The notes under the pieces: model-generated
Told to the model about the DNA's origin: nothing
What the model saw: only the letters and a program-made list of their open reading frames with translations
Database searches by the model: none
Made by a program: the position numbers and the translations under genes
Assembly (NCBI GenBank): GCA_023450085.1
Contig: JAEXHI010000021.1
Coordinates: 1-64,000, forward strand
Length of the DNA: 64,000 nucleotides
Reading direction: 5' to 3'
From: Bacteroidota bacterium
GTDB taxonomy: Bacteria > Bacteroidota > Bacteroidia > Sphingobacteriales > Sphingobacteriaceae
Part shown: positions 1 to 9,082 of the stretch, piece after piece
How positions within the stretch are numbered: the stretch's first letter is position 1
Layout: each line of letters opens with the position of its first letter

Positions 1-63
1 CATAAAACGGTAAGTATCCAGATACTTCCGCTCAACGGTGAAATCATTGGTGTTTATTGGCAT
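1..63 (-). CDS. Partial ORF, 5' end only, unknown function
   Basis: Reading the minus strand from an ATG at 63, the frame stays open to the window edge for 21 codons and begins MPINTNDFTVERKYLDTYRF. The peptide is charged and looks protein-like, but it is too short to assign to a family. It would be divergent from pyrG, with about 240 bp between them. No clear ribosome binding site or -7 box was seen for it, so it may be a chance frame. Confidence 0.35.
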   Translation of the reverse strand, partial: MPINTNDFTVERKYLDTYRFM

Positions 64-246
64 AACAGGATCAATTTAATTATTATGATTCTGTTACCGA
101 ATTATCTGACATTTACAAGGATGACAAGTTTGATAAGTAAAAAAGATATAAACAGGGCCAGTTTTTAGATTATCATTTGTAGGTCAACACATTGCTGGTT
201 TGAAAAATATATTATCAACAGCGCAGAAACAACGGCAATATTTTCT

Positions 247-254
247 TACCTTTG
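247..254 (+). promoter_or_regulatory. Bacteroidota -7 promoter box for pyrG
   Basis: TACCTTTG matches the Bacteroidota consensus TAnnTTTG exactly and lies 51 bases before the pyrG ATG at 306. No good TTG -33 element is visible at the usual distance. The TTG inside this box is in frame with pyrG and can be mistaken for a start codon, giving a false 18-residue extension. Confidence 0.55.
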
Positions 255-305
255 TATCCCGTACAAAAAGCAACAAAATGTATTTGTTGCACCAAAAATT
301 CATTC

Positions 306-1922
306 ATGACTAAGTATATTTTTGTTACGGGCGGTGTTACTTCCTCATTAGGAAAAGGCATCATCTCCGCTTCTTTAGCTAAACTTTTACAGGCCAGAGG
401 TTACCGAGTAACCATCCAAAAATTCGATCCGTATATCAATATTGATCCAGGAACTTTGAACCCTTATGAGCATGGCGAATGTTTTGTTACCGAAGATGGC
501 GCAGAGACAGACTTGGATTTGGGGCATTATGAGCGTTTCTTGAATGTTCCTACTTCACAAGCAAATAACATTACTACAGGTCGTATTTACCAAAACGTAA
601 TCAACAAAGAGCGTCAAGGTGAATTTTTAGGCAAAACAGTACAAGTAGTTCCGCACATTACCGACGAAATTAAACGCAACATGCGTATTTTGGGTGAAAG
701 CGGCGATTACGATATCGTAATTACTGAAATTGGCGGAACCGTTGGTGATATCGAATCGTTACCATTTGTAGAAGCGGTACGTCAGTTTAAATGGGAAGAA
801 GGTGCTAACAACGCTATTGTTATCCATTTAACCTTAGTGCCATTTTTGGCTGCTGCAGGTGAGTTGAAAACTAAGCCAACACAGCACTCTGTTAAAGCTT
901 TGTTGGAATATGGTATCCAACCAGATATTTTGGTTTGTAGAACAGAACATCATATCAGTCAGGATATTAGAAGAAAAATTGCATTATTTTGTAACGTTAA
1001 CATCAACGCAGTAGTCGAATCGATGGATGCATCAACTATTTATGATGTGCCTTTGTTGATGTATAAAGAGCAGTTGGATAAAACGGTATTGAGCAAATTA
1101 AAGCTTCCTACCAAGGCTGAGCCTGATATGGAAAGCTGGAAAGATTTCTTAGGTCGTTTGAAAAATCCTACTTCTGAAGTGAAAATCGGTTTGGTAGGTA
1201 AATACGTTGAACTGCCAGATGCTTATAAATCTATTACAGAGGCTTTTATTCATGCTGGTGCAAAAAATGAGTGTAAAGTTCGCGTAGAGTATATTCCTTC
1301 AGAGAGTATCTATGCGGAAAATGTAAAAGAAAAATTGGGTCATTTAGATGGCGTATTGGTGGCTCCTGGATTTGGTAGCCGTGGTATTGAAGGTAAAATT
1401 GATGCCATTAAATATGTAAGAGAAAACAATGTGCCTTTCTTTGGTATTTGTTTGGGAATGCAGTGCTGTGTAATTGAATTTGGTAGAAACGTATTAGGTT
1501 TAGCTAATGCTAATACTACTGAAATTGATGAAAATGCTCCTCATCCGGTAATTAACATGATGGAAGAGCAGAAAAGCATTACTACTAAAGGTGGTACCAT
1601 GCGTTTGGGAGCTTATCCTTGTGATGTTAAAAAAGGTACAAAAGCTTTTGCTGCTTATGGTAAACAACATATCTCTGAAAGACACCGTCATCGTTATGAG
1701 TTCAATAACAAATATTTAGAACAATATGAAGCAGCTGGAATGATTGCTTCGGGGGTTAACCCAGAGAGTAATTTAGTGGAAATTGTAGAATTGAAAAACC
1801 ATCCTTTTTTCGTTGGTGGACAGTTTCACCCAGAATTAAAATCGACAGTTGCTAATCCTCACCCACTTTTTATTAAATTTGTCGCCGCTGCAATGGAGTA
1901 TGCGAAAAAGAAAACGAATTAA
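306..1922 (+). CDS. pyrG: CTP synthase
   Basis: CTP synthase makes CTP from UTP, ATP and glutamine in the cytoplasm, the last step of de novo pyrimidine nucleotide synthesis. The protein has 538 residues, normal for the family. The N-terminal synthetase domain opens with the conserved KYIFVTGGVTSSLGKGI block and contains EIGGTVGDIES. The C-terminal class I glutamine amidotransferase domain has the nucleophile in GICLGMQ (Cys382) and the triad His508 and Glu510 in QFHPE. I chose ATG 306 because the conserved N-terminus begins there; the in-frame TTG at 252 lies within the promoter box. yidC follows after 21 bases, so the two are probably co-transcribed, a common Bacteroidota arrangement. Confidence 0.97.
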   Translation: MTKYIFVTGGVTSSLGKGIISASLAKLLQARGYRVTIQKFDPYINIDPGTLNPYEHGECFVTEDGAETDLDLGHYERFLNVPTSQANNITTGRIYQNVINKERQGEFLGKTVQVVPHITDEIKRNMRILGESGDYDIVITEIGGTVGDIESLPFVEAVRQFKWEEGANNAIVIHLTLVPFLAAAGELKTKPTQHSVKALLEYGIQPDILVCRTEHHISQDIRRKIALFCNVNINAVVESMDASTIYDVPLLMYKEQLDKTVLSKLKLPTKAEPDMESWKDFLGRLKNPTSEVKIGLVGKYVELPDAYKSITEAFIHAGAKNECKVRVEYIPSESIYAENVKEKLGHLDGVLVAPGFGSRGIEGKIDAIKYVRENNVPFFGICLGMQCCVIEFGRNVLGLANANTTEIDENAPHPVINMMEEQKSITTKGGTMRLGAYPCDVKKGTKAFAAYGKQHISERHRHRYEFNNKYLEQYEAAGMIASGVNPESNLVEIVELKNHPFFVGGQFHPELKSTVANPHPLFIKFVAAAMEYAKKKTN

Positions 1923-1943
1923 TAGTAGTATCAAAACAATATA

Positions 1944-3746
1944 ATGGATAAAAATACCTTCACGGGTCTGTTCCTGATTATGATTATTTTAGCCGCTGGT
2001 GTGTTTTTCATGAAACCATCGGAAGCTGAAGTTAAAAAAGAACAACAGGTTCAAGACTCGATTAAAAGAGCGGGCACTAAGTCGGCTAACAATCAAGCAA
2101 AATCAGAAACGCTTAATGCTGCTGCTGTCCCAACGGTAGATTCAGCTGCTTTAAAAGGACCTTTTGGTGGCAACATCAATGGAACTGAGCAAACTACTAC
2201 CTTAGAAAATGAAAACCTAAAAGTTACTTTCAGCAACTTAGGAGGTAAAATTCAATCTGTAGAAGTTAAAAACCAAGAAACTTATGGCAAGCAGCCTGTA
2301 GTTTTATTCAGTGGAAATCAAAATAAATTTGGTTTAAAGCTTAACATCAACGGCAAAATTGTTAATACCAACGATTTATATTTTACAGCAACAAAAACTG
2401 GCAGTGGTATTACGATGCGTGCCAATTATAGCGCTGATAAATATGTAGATTTCATTTATACCGTTCCAGCTAATACTTATAACGTAGATTTTAACATTAG
2501 CCTTAATGGTTTAAATCAAGTATTGCAAGGAAACAACGTTGCTTTAAATTGGGAAACTACGTTATTGCAACAAGAAAAAGACGCTAAAAAAGAGCAGGAA
2601 CATTCAGGTCCGTATTTTAAATACGCTGGAGAGAATCCTGATCATTTGAATCTTCATAAGGACGAGAAAAAAGATATTACAGAAGGTAAAATCGAATGGT
2701 TCTCATTCAAACAGCACTTTTTCACTTCAGTGTTAATTCCTGCGGTACCTTTTGAAAAAGGAGATTTAGAAGTTAAAGTAGCTACAGAGCCTGGAAAAAT
2801 CAAATGGTACAATGCTAATATGCAATTGCCATTTAACCAATTAGCTGCTCAAAACTATAGCTTCAAATTTTATTTTGGCACTAACAAGTTCAATATCTTG
2901 AAAGACCAAGGTCATGAATTAGAGAAACAAATTGACTTGGGTTACTGGCCATTAAAATACATCAACCGTTTTGTGGTATTGCCTGTATTTAACTTCTTGG
3001 AAGGTTTTGGTTGGGGCTATGGTCTAATCATTTTGGTATTGACCATTCTTTTGAAGTTAGCGATGTCGCCGTTGACTTACAAATCGTACGTTTCGATGGC
3101 AAAAATGAGGGTTTTAAAACCTGAAATGGACGAGATCAAAGCAAAAGTTGGTGAAGATAACCCTACCCTTTTACAACAAGAGTATTTGAAATTATACAAG
3201 CAAGTGGGCGTTAATCCATTAGGCGGTTGTTTGCCAATGTTGCTTCAATTACCTTTTGTAATGGCTTTCTTCTTCTTCTTTCCTAACTTATTTGAGTTAA
3301 GAGGCGAAAGTTTCCTTTGGATGAAAGACCTTTCTACTTATGATAATTTCATCAACTTTGGTTTCAATGTTCCGTTTATCGGTGACCACTTAAGTTTGAT
3401 GTGTATTTTGATGACCATTTCAACATTGATCTACACTTATTTTAACAATCAAATTTCAGGTGCTACCGGTCAAATGAAGTACATTGGCTACATTATGCCA
3501 ATCATCTTCTTAGGAGTGTTAAACAGCTACCCTTCTGGTTTGAACTACTATTATTTCTTGGCAAACATGTTGACTTTCTTACAACAGTTTATCATTAGAA
3601 AGATGGTGAACGATGAAAAAATTCATGCTATATTGCAAGACAATAAGGCAAAGCCTAAAGTGGAGAAAAAGAAATCTGGTTTCCAAGCTCGTTTAGAAGA
3701 CTATATGCGTCAACAACAGCAACAAGCAAATCAGAAAAAGAAATAA
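1944..3746 (+). CDS. yidC: Membrane protein insertase YidC
   Basis: YidC inserts and folds proteins in the inner membrane, alone or with SecYEG. The 600-residue protein has the long Gram-negative form: an N-terminal anchor (about residues 6-23), a large periplasmic beta domain (about 60-330), then the conserved insertase core (about 335-585) with several membrane helices. The MSPLTYKSYVSMAKM stretch and the NPLGGCLPMLLQLP loop are family hallmarks. At the position of the hydrophilic-groove arginine of E. coli YidC (in IVRGIMYPL) this protein has Lys371 (LLKLAMSPL), so the positive charge is kept. The C-terminus is basic and Gln-rich, as expected for a ribosome-contacting tail. It lies in an operon with pyrG and ends at a strong terminator. 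Confidence 0.96.
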   Translation: MDKNTFTGLFLIMIILAAGVFFMKPSEAEVKKEQQVQDSIKRAGTKSANNQAKSETLNAAAVPTVDSAALKGPFGGNINGTEQTTTLENENLKVTFSNLGGKIQSVEVKNQETYGKQPVVLFSGNQNKFGLKLNINGKIVNTNDLYFTATKTGSGITMRANYSADKYVDFIYTVPANTYNVDFNISLNGLNQVLQGNNVALNWETTLLQQEKDAKKEQEHSGPYFKYAGENPDHLNLHKDEKKDITEGKIEWFSFKQHFFTSVLIPAVPFEKGDLEVKVATEPGKIKWYNANMQLPFNQLAAQNYSFKFYFGTNKFNILKDQGHELEKQIDLGYWPLKYINRFVVLPVFNFLEGFGWGYGLIILVLTILLKLAMSPLTYKSYVSMAKMRVLKPEMDEIKAKVGEDNPTLLQQEYLKLYKQVGVNPLGGCLPMLLQLPFVMAFFFFFPNLFELRGESFLWMKDLSTYDNFINFGFNVPFIGDHLSLMCILMTISTLIYTYFNNQISGATGQMKYIGYIMPIIFLGVLNSYPSGLNYYYFLANMLTFLQQFIIRKMVNDEKIHAILQDNKAKPKVEKKKSGFQARLEDYMRQQQQQANQKKK

Positions 3747-3773
3747 GAAACATCACAACAAAACAAATAAATG

Positions 3774-3801
3774 AAAAGCCCCGCCTATGCGGGGCTTTTT
3801 T
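3774..3801 (+). terminator. Rho-independent terminator after yidC
   Basis: The stem AAAAGCCCCGC / GCGGGGCTTTT with a 4-base loop (CTAT) is followed by a run of T. It ends the pyrG-yidC unit. Confidence 0.9.
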
Positions 3802-3981
3802 CGTTTGATAGGTGTAGCATTGTATCTATTAAGATTTTATTGGTAGTTAAAACTTACGTGTTTAAGCTCAGTGTTTTAGAGATGTTTATGTAAAATTTCC
3901 CTTAACATTTGTTTAGAGGCACTTTTATTATCATTTTTAGCTTAAATTAACCAACAAATTAAACTGATTTTTTAAAACAAC

Positions 3982-6882
3982 ATGCAAAAGAAACTCTTTA
4001 TGTTTTTTGTGTTATTCAGCAGCGCTGTTTTTGCACAAAAAAAACCTCTAGATCATAGTGTATATGATGGATGGGAATCTGTGGGAGCCAAACAACTGTC
4101 AAACAACGGTATATGGGCGGCTTATAGCATTAATCCACAGGAAGGTGACGGTAATTATTATTTTCAAGAAACGATTACGCCAAGTGGACGTAAATTAAAA
4201 GTAGCTAGAGGTACAAACTTAACATTTAGCAACGACTCTAAATTTGCGGCATTAGCTATTAAACCTCTTTTCAAAGATGTAAGGATGGCTAAAATCAAGA
4301 AGAAAAAACCAGAAGAGCAAACTAAAGATACTTTGGCCATTTTAAACCTTACTACTTTAAATGTAACCAAAGTACCTCGTGTGAAATCGTTTTCATTTCC
4401 AGATAAAGGTGCTGCTATCATTGCCTATAATTTAGAGAAGCCTTTAGATACGGCAAAGAAAACTAGGCCATCAACCCCTCCCTCCGAGCAAAAAAATGAT
4501 TTAGATTGGCTTTTCGCAGACGAAACTCCAGCAGCTGGTGGTGCAGCTAAGGAAGGTTCTGATTTAATCGTTAAAAACCTAACTACAGGCGTTGAAAAGA
4601 CTTACAAGTATGTTACCGATTATACTTTCAGTAAAAATGGTAAGTTGTTGGTTTTTGCTGCTTCAGGTTCTAAAAAAGACAAAGACGCTAAGCACGGCGT
4701 GTTTTTGTTAGATACCGAAAAGTGGACTTTAAAAACTTTGGTAAAAGATAAAGGCAACTTCAAGGGTTTCACTTTTGATGATGATAGTGAGCATTTAGCC
4801 TTTTTGGGAGAAACCGATCCAGAGAAGAAAGAAATTAAAGATTTTAACATTTACTATAATTCATTAACGTTAGATACTGCGCAGATTTTGGTAGATAACG
4901 AATCAACTGGATTGCCAGATAAATATGTGGTAAGTGGTGAAGGAAGAGTTAATTTCAGCAAAGATGGCTCGAAATTATTCTTCGGTATTGCTCCAGTTAA
5001 AAAGCCAAAAGATACTACCTTGGTAGATTTTGAAAATGCAAAACTTGATATTTGGGGTTATAAGGATGATTATTTGCAAACGGTGCAGTTGAAGAACGCC
5101 GACAGAGAATCTAAAAAAACATACCTTTCTGCCATTGATGTTTTCAGCTCAGATCCGAAAGTTATTCCATTAACAGATGTGAAACTACCAGAGGCTAGCT
5201 TGGTAAATGAAGGCGATGCTTCTTATGTATTGGCTTCAACAGACTATGGTAATCGTATCGCTTCTCAATGGACAGGCAGTACCAAAAGAGATTACTATTT
5301 AGTGGATGTTAAAACAGGTAGCCGTAAAAAAATCATTGAAGGTTTAAATGGTAATGTTCAGGCATCACCTAATGGTCAATATATCCTTTATTTTAATAGA
5401 GAGAATGGCAATTGGTATACTTACCAAGTAGCAACGGCTAAAGTAACGCTATTGAATAACAACATGTCGGCTAAGTTTGCTGATGAAGAAAATGATGTTC
5501 CTGATTTCGCGAGCAGCTATGGTATGGCAGGTTGGACCGAAGACGATAAATTGGTATTAATCAATGATCGTTATGATGTTTGGGCTTTCTCTCCAGATGG
5601 CAAATCAGCTCCTAAAAATATTACCATTGGTTTTGGCCGTTCAAACAATATTACCCTTCGTGTAGAAAGAATTAGTGTAAGTGGCGATAGAACGATGGGC
5701 ATGAGAAATAGTGGCGGTAATAGCGATGATCGTTTCTTTAAAAAGAATGAAGTGTTATATTTTGACGGTTTCAACAATGCAACCAAAGAAAACGGCATTT
5801 TCCGTAAAGCTATTAACGATAATAAACTTCCGGAGCAATTGGTGATGGAGAAAGCCAAGTTCTCTGCATTGTCGAAAGCTAAGGATGCAGATTTATTTAT
5901 TTATGATAAAGGAAGCTATATCAATTCTCCAGATGTTTATATTTCGAAAGACTTTAAAACGTCAACTAAATTAAGTAATACCAATCCTCAACAAGCTAAC
6001 TATAACTGGGGAACTTCTGAATTAGTGAAATGGACTACTCCAAAAGGCTATAAATCGGAAGGTATTTTATATAAACCAGAGAACTTCGACCCGAACAAGA
6101 AATATCCAATGATTGTGTATTTCTACGAGAAACTTTCTGATGGATTATATACTTATCAGGCCCCTGCTCCTACACCTTCTCGTTTAAACATTCCTTTCTT
6201 TGTAAGTAATGGCTACTTAGTTTTCACACCAGATATCAGCTACGAAACTGGTCATCCAGGAAAATCAGCGGAAGAGTTTATTAATTCTGGGGTTGAATAT
6301 TTGAAAAAGAATGCTTGGGTTGACGGTACTAAAATTGGTATCCAAGGCCAAAGCTGGGGCGGTTATCAAGTAGCGCACTTAATTACGGTAACCAATATGT
6401 ATGCTGCTGCTTGGGCTGGTGCTCCTGTAGTGAATATGACTTCTGCTTATGGTGGCATCCGTTGGGAAAGTGGTATGAACCGTCAATTCCAATACGAGAA
6501 AACACAAAGTAGAATTGGTGCAACTTTATGGGAAAAACCCGAGTTATATATCGAGAACTCACCTTTATTTAACTTCCCTAAAGTAAACACGCCAGTGGTT
6601 GTAATGGCAAATGATGCTGATGGAGCAGTGCCATGGTACCAAGGTATTGAAATGTTTACTGGTTTACGTCGTTTAGGCAAACCTGTTTGGTTGTTGAACT
6701 ATAACAACGAAGCACATAACTTGGTACAACGTCAAAACAGAAAAGATATTCAAATTCGTGAACAACAGTTTTTCGATTACTATTTAAAAGGTGCTAAAGC
6801 GCCTGTTTGGATGGTAGGCGGTATTCCTGCTACCGAAAAAGGTAAAACTTGGGGTTTTGAATTAACTGACGAGAAACCTTAG
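3982..6882 (+). CDS. Secreted S9 family serine peptidase (prolyl oligopeptidase type)
   Basis: This is a predicted exported dipeptidyl/acylaminoacyl-type peptidase that releases short peptides in the periplasm. It begins with a signal peptide (MQKKLFMFFVLFSSAVFAQ). The long middle region of about residues 40-640 is rich in short WD/beta-propeller-like strands (for example LLVFAASG, YILYFNR). The C-terminal alpha/beta-hydrolase domain (about 690-950) carries the nucleophile in GQSWGG (Ser791), an acid in NDADGAV (Asp878 or Asp880) and His912 in NEAHN. The length of 966 residues fits large Bacteroidota S9 members. It is monocistronic, with a yidC terminator before it and a hairpin after it. Substrate preference cannot be read from the sequence. 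Confidence 0.92.
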   Translation: MQKKLFMFFVLFSSAVFAQKKPLDHSVYDGWESVGAKQLSNNGIWAAYSINPQEGDGNYYFQETITPSGRKLKVARGTNLTFSNDSKFAALAIKPLFKDVRMAKIKKKKPEEQTKDTLAILNLTTLNVTKVPRVKSFSFPDKGAAIIAYNLEKPLDTAKKTRPSTPPSEQKNDLDWLFADETPAAGGAAKEGSDLIVKNLTTGVEKTYKYVTDYTFSKNGKLLVFAASGSKKDKDAKHGVFLLDTEKWTLKTLVKDKGNFKGFTFDDDSEHLAFLGETDPEKKEIKDFNIYYNSLTLDTAQILVDNESTGLPDKYVVSGEGRVNFSKDGSKLFFGIAPVKKPKDTTLVDFENAKLDIWGYKDDYLQTVQLKNADRESKKTYLSAIDVFSSDPKVIPLTDVKLPEASLVNEGDASYVLASTDYGNRIASQWTGSTKRDYYLVDVKTGSRKKIIEGLNGNVQASPNGQYILYFNRENGNWYTYQVATAKVTLLNNNMSAKFADEENDVPDFASSYGMAGWTEDDKLVLINDRYDVWAFSPDGKSAPKNITIGFGRSNNITLRVERISVSGDRTMGMRNSGGNSDDRFFKKNEVLYFDGFNNATKENGIFRKAINDNKLPEQLVMEKAKFSALSKAKDADLFIYDKGSYINSPDVYISKDFKTSTKLSNTNPQQANYNWGTSELVKWTTPKGYKSEGILYKPENFDPNKKYPMIVYFYEKLSDGLYTYQAPAPTPSRLNIPFFVSNGYLVFTPDISYETGHPGKSAEEFINSGVEYLKKNAWVDGTKIGIQGQSWGGYQVAHLITVTNMYAAAWAGAPVVNMTSAYGGIRWESGMNRQFQYEKTQSRIGATLWEKPELYIENSPLFNFPKVNTPVVVMANDADGAVPWYQGIEMFTGLRRLGKPVWLLNYNNEAHNLVQRQNRKDIQIREQQFFDYYLKGAKAPVWMVGGIPATEKGKTWGFELTDEKP

Positions 6883-6943
6883 TCAAATCGCAGTTTTCAG
6901 TTCACAGTAACTGACAGTCGATTTATAAGCTTATCAATATTAC

Positions 6944-7003
6944 AATCGCCATTGCGAGTAAGGACGTAAACTTCACTTCTTATACTCGCAATGGCGATTT
7001 TTC
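6944..7003 (+). terminator. Long stem-loop terminator after S9 peptidase
   Basis: TCGCCATTGCGAGTA at 6946-6960 pairs perfectly with TACTCGCAATGGCGA at 6983-6997. The loop is 22 bases, and a T run (6998-7002) follows the right arm. It lies between two same-strand genes and ends only about 18 bases before the next ATG. It may also be a dispersed palindromic repeat. Confidence 0.6.
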
Positions 7004-7020
7004 TTTAACTTCGATGTCAA

Positions 7021-8184
7021 ATGAATATCCAAACCATCCTCACCAACTATTCAAGCTTCGAAGAAAAGACGCTCACCAATCGTTTTTTCAAGCACGAAAA
7101 TATTATTCCAATAATTCAACAACTACCACCTACCTTTTCTATAAGTATGCTTGGTAGCTCCGTGAAAGGAAAAAGTATCCATGCCGTTAAATGGGGCAAT
7201 GGAAAAACGAAAGTGATGTTGTGGAGCCAAATGCATGGTGACGAAGCTACAGGAACCATGGCTTTATTTGATTTGGTTAACTTCCTGCAACAGGATAATG
7301 AAGTGGTGAAATTACTCCATGAAAATTGCGAATTATTAATGATTCCTATGGTCAACCCAGATGGTGCCGCAGTGTTCACTCGTAGAAACGCACAGCAAAT
7401 TGACATCAATAGAGATTTTATCCAAACCGCTAGTCCTGAAGCTAAGATATTAAAGCAAAGTAGAGCTGATTTTGAACCTGATTTTGGTTTTAATCTGCAT
7501 GACCAAACAACCCTGTGGAGTGTGGATGAAACATTGAAACCCGCTACTCTCTCCTATTTAGCTCCCGCTTATGATAAAGCACTCTCTGTAAATCAAACGA
7601 GGGAAAATGCTATGTTAGTGATTGCGGATATGTTTAAGGAACTTGATGTTCTACTACCTCAGCATATCGGACTTTTTGATGATGAATATGAGCCTCGCGC
7701 TTTTGGTGATAATTTTCAAAAAGCAGGAACTTCAACCATTTTGATTGAAGCTGGTGGTTATGTCAATGATCCAGAAAAGCAACAAATCCGAAAGTATTAT
7801 TTTGCCTCTATCCTGTCGGGATTGGTTTCTATTGCGAACAGGAGTTATGAAAAACAAGATACTTCTAATTACTTCGCTATCCCTTTAAATAACAAGCAGA
7901 TTTTTCACATCCTTATCCATAACCTCATGTTAGAGGATATTAAGGTTAGTGTGGGCATCAATTACGATGAATGTCCAAATGATGATGGCATGGGTACCTA
8001 TAAATCATATAGTATTCAAGATATTGGAGATTTAAGTTTTTGTGATGCTTACGAGGTTTATGATGCGCAACACTGCGAATTAAAAGGAGCAATCACTTTT
8101 AATAAGGTGGCTGATTTTGAATTATTAAGGGAAGAACAAATTATTTTGGCTTTCAAAGAAGGAGAAAAGTTGATTTTGTTTTAA
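7021..8184 (+). CDS. M14 family zinc carboxypeptidase
   Basis: This is a predicted cytoplasmic metallocarboxypeptidase of the M14 superfamily, with no signal peptide. The zinc ligands are visible: His72 and Glu75 in MHGDEATG, and His160 in FNLHDQT. The catalytic Glu243 is in ILIEAGG. The NPDGA...RRNAQQIDINRDF block, which positions the substrate carboxylate, is also present. The length is 387 residues, with a C-terminal extension of about 110 residues after the catalytic Glu. The stop codon lies inside the first copy of the TTAACCACATAGACACATA repeat, so the repeat arrived at or formed the gene end. The ATG at 7021 follows a stem-loop and no strong RBS is seen. The substrate is unknown. Confidence 0.85.
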   Translation: MNIQTILTNYSSFEEKTLTNRFFKHENIIPIIQQLPPTFSISMLGSSVKGKSIHAVKWGNGKTKVMLWSQMHGDEATGTMALFDLVNFLQQDNEVVKLLHENCELLMIPMVNPDGAAVFTRRNAQQIDINRDFIQTASPEAKILKQSRADFEPDFGFNLHDQTTLWSVDETLKPATLSYLAPAYDKALSVNQTRENAMLVIADMFKELDVLLPQHIGLFDDEYEPRAFGDNFQKAGTSTILIEAGGYVNDPEKQQIRKYYFASILSGLVSIANRSYEKQDTSNYFAIPLNNKQIFHILIHNLMLEDIKVSVGINYDECPNDDGMGTYKSYSIQDIGDLSFCDAYEVYDAQHCELKGAITFNKVADFELLREEQIILAFKEGEKLILF

Positions 8185-8533
8185 CCACATAGACACATAC
8201 GTCTAGTTGCTTACTTGCCTATAAAGTTCATTTTAGAAAATCTTATCTATTCTTATTCTATATTTAACCACATAGACACATAGATATCGCCGCCTAGCTA
8301 TGTGTCTATGTGGTTAATTTTATTTTGTTTCACCAACTTATTTGTTTTTATAGATGACAGTCATAGTCTTTTAACTATGTGCCTATGTGGTTCATTTTAA
8401 TTGTTTTCGCCAACTCATCTGTTTTGTTTAAACATATAAATAGTCTTTTAACTATGTGTCTATGTGGTTAATTTTTAAATTATTTTTATTTAACTCATAG
8501 ACATATAGATATGGTGCTTTAGCTATGTATATG
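8181..8533. repeat. Inverted and 77-bp tandem repeat cluster upstream of GxxExxY gene
   Basis: This gene-free stretch is built from one motif. Forward arms lie at 8181-8199 and 8264-8283 (TTAACCACATAGACACATAG). Reverse arms lie at 8298-8317, 8375-8392 and 8452-8471 (CTATGTGTCTATGTGGTTAA). Arms 8264-8283 and 8298-8317 form a perfect 20-bp inverted repeat with a 14-base loop. The three reverse arms are exactly 77 bases apart and head tandem units that also share CCAACT and ATAGTCTTTTAA blocks. A decayed arm pair lies at 8490-8508 and 8523-8533. The first arm contains the M14 stop codon. Confidence 0.9.
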
Positions 8534-8604
8534 ATTCCCCATTTGGATTTTATTTTTAAAATTGTTGAACATCTTTTATATTAGGTTATCTATCTATATC
8601 ACCT

Positions 8605-9018
8605 ATGATAACCAAGAAGTTTCTAAATGAATTAACCTATGAAGTAATAGGGTGCGCAATTGAAGTACATAAGGCTATGGGAGTTGGTTTGTTAGAAAAC
8701 GTGTATTGCCTGTGTATGAGAGAAGAACTTTCTCATCGTGGAATTAATTTTTTATCAGAAATGAAAATACCCGTCATTTATAAAGAAAAAACACTAAATA
8801 TTGATTTTAGATGTGATCTCTTTGTAGAAGATTGTCTTGTGGTAGAATTAAAAGCTGTGAAAGAAATGAATGCAATTTACGAGGCGCAACTTCTAACTTA
8901 TATGAAATTACTACATGCACCCAAAGGTGTTTTATTCAACTTTCACTGCCATAATATATTCCACGATGGACAAAAAACTTTTGTGAATGAATATTTTACC
9001 AATTTAATGTCAGACTGA
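8605..9018 (+). CDS. GxxExxY family protein (PD-(D/E)xK nuclease-like)
   Basis: This 137-residue protein belongs to the GxxExxY family, named after the motif seen here as GLLENVY (Gly28, Glu31, Tyr34). Residues Asp71 and the pair Glu81-x-Lys83 (DLFVEDCLVVELK), followed by Gln95-x3-Tyr99 (QLLTY), reproduce the core of PD-(D/E)xK nucleases with the RecB-like QxxxY motif. A metal-dependent nuclease activity is therefore plausible but not shown. The family has no well-defined biological role. It lies directly downstream of the inverted and tandem repeat cluster, which suggests a link between protein and repeats. There is no signal peptide and no operon partner. Confidence 0.85.
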   Translation: MITKKFLNELTYEVIGCAIEVHKAMGVGLLENVYCLCMREELSHRGINFLSEMKIPVIYKEKTLNIDFRCDLFVEDCLVVELKAVKEMNAIYEAQLLTYMKLLHAPKGVLFNFHCHNIFHDGQKTFVNEYFTNLMSD

Positions 9019-9082
9019 TAGATTATTAATTCATTAATTTCCTGCAAAAACACTAAATTCAACGCATAAAACTAAACAACAA

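Noticed and set aside
252..305. 18-residue N-terminal extension of CTP synthase from TTG 252
   Set aside because: The TTG is part of a perfect TAnnTTTG promoter box, and the conserved CTP synthase N-terminus starts at ATG 306.
8181..8533. CRISPR array
   Set aside because: Repeats occur in both orientations, the direct unit is 77 bases with similar rather than unique intervening sequence, and no cas genes are near.
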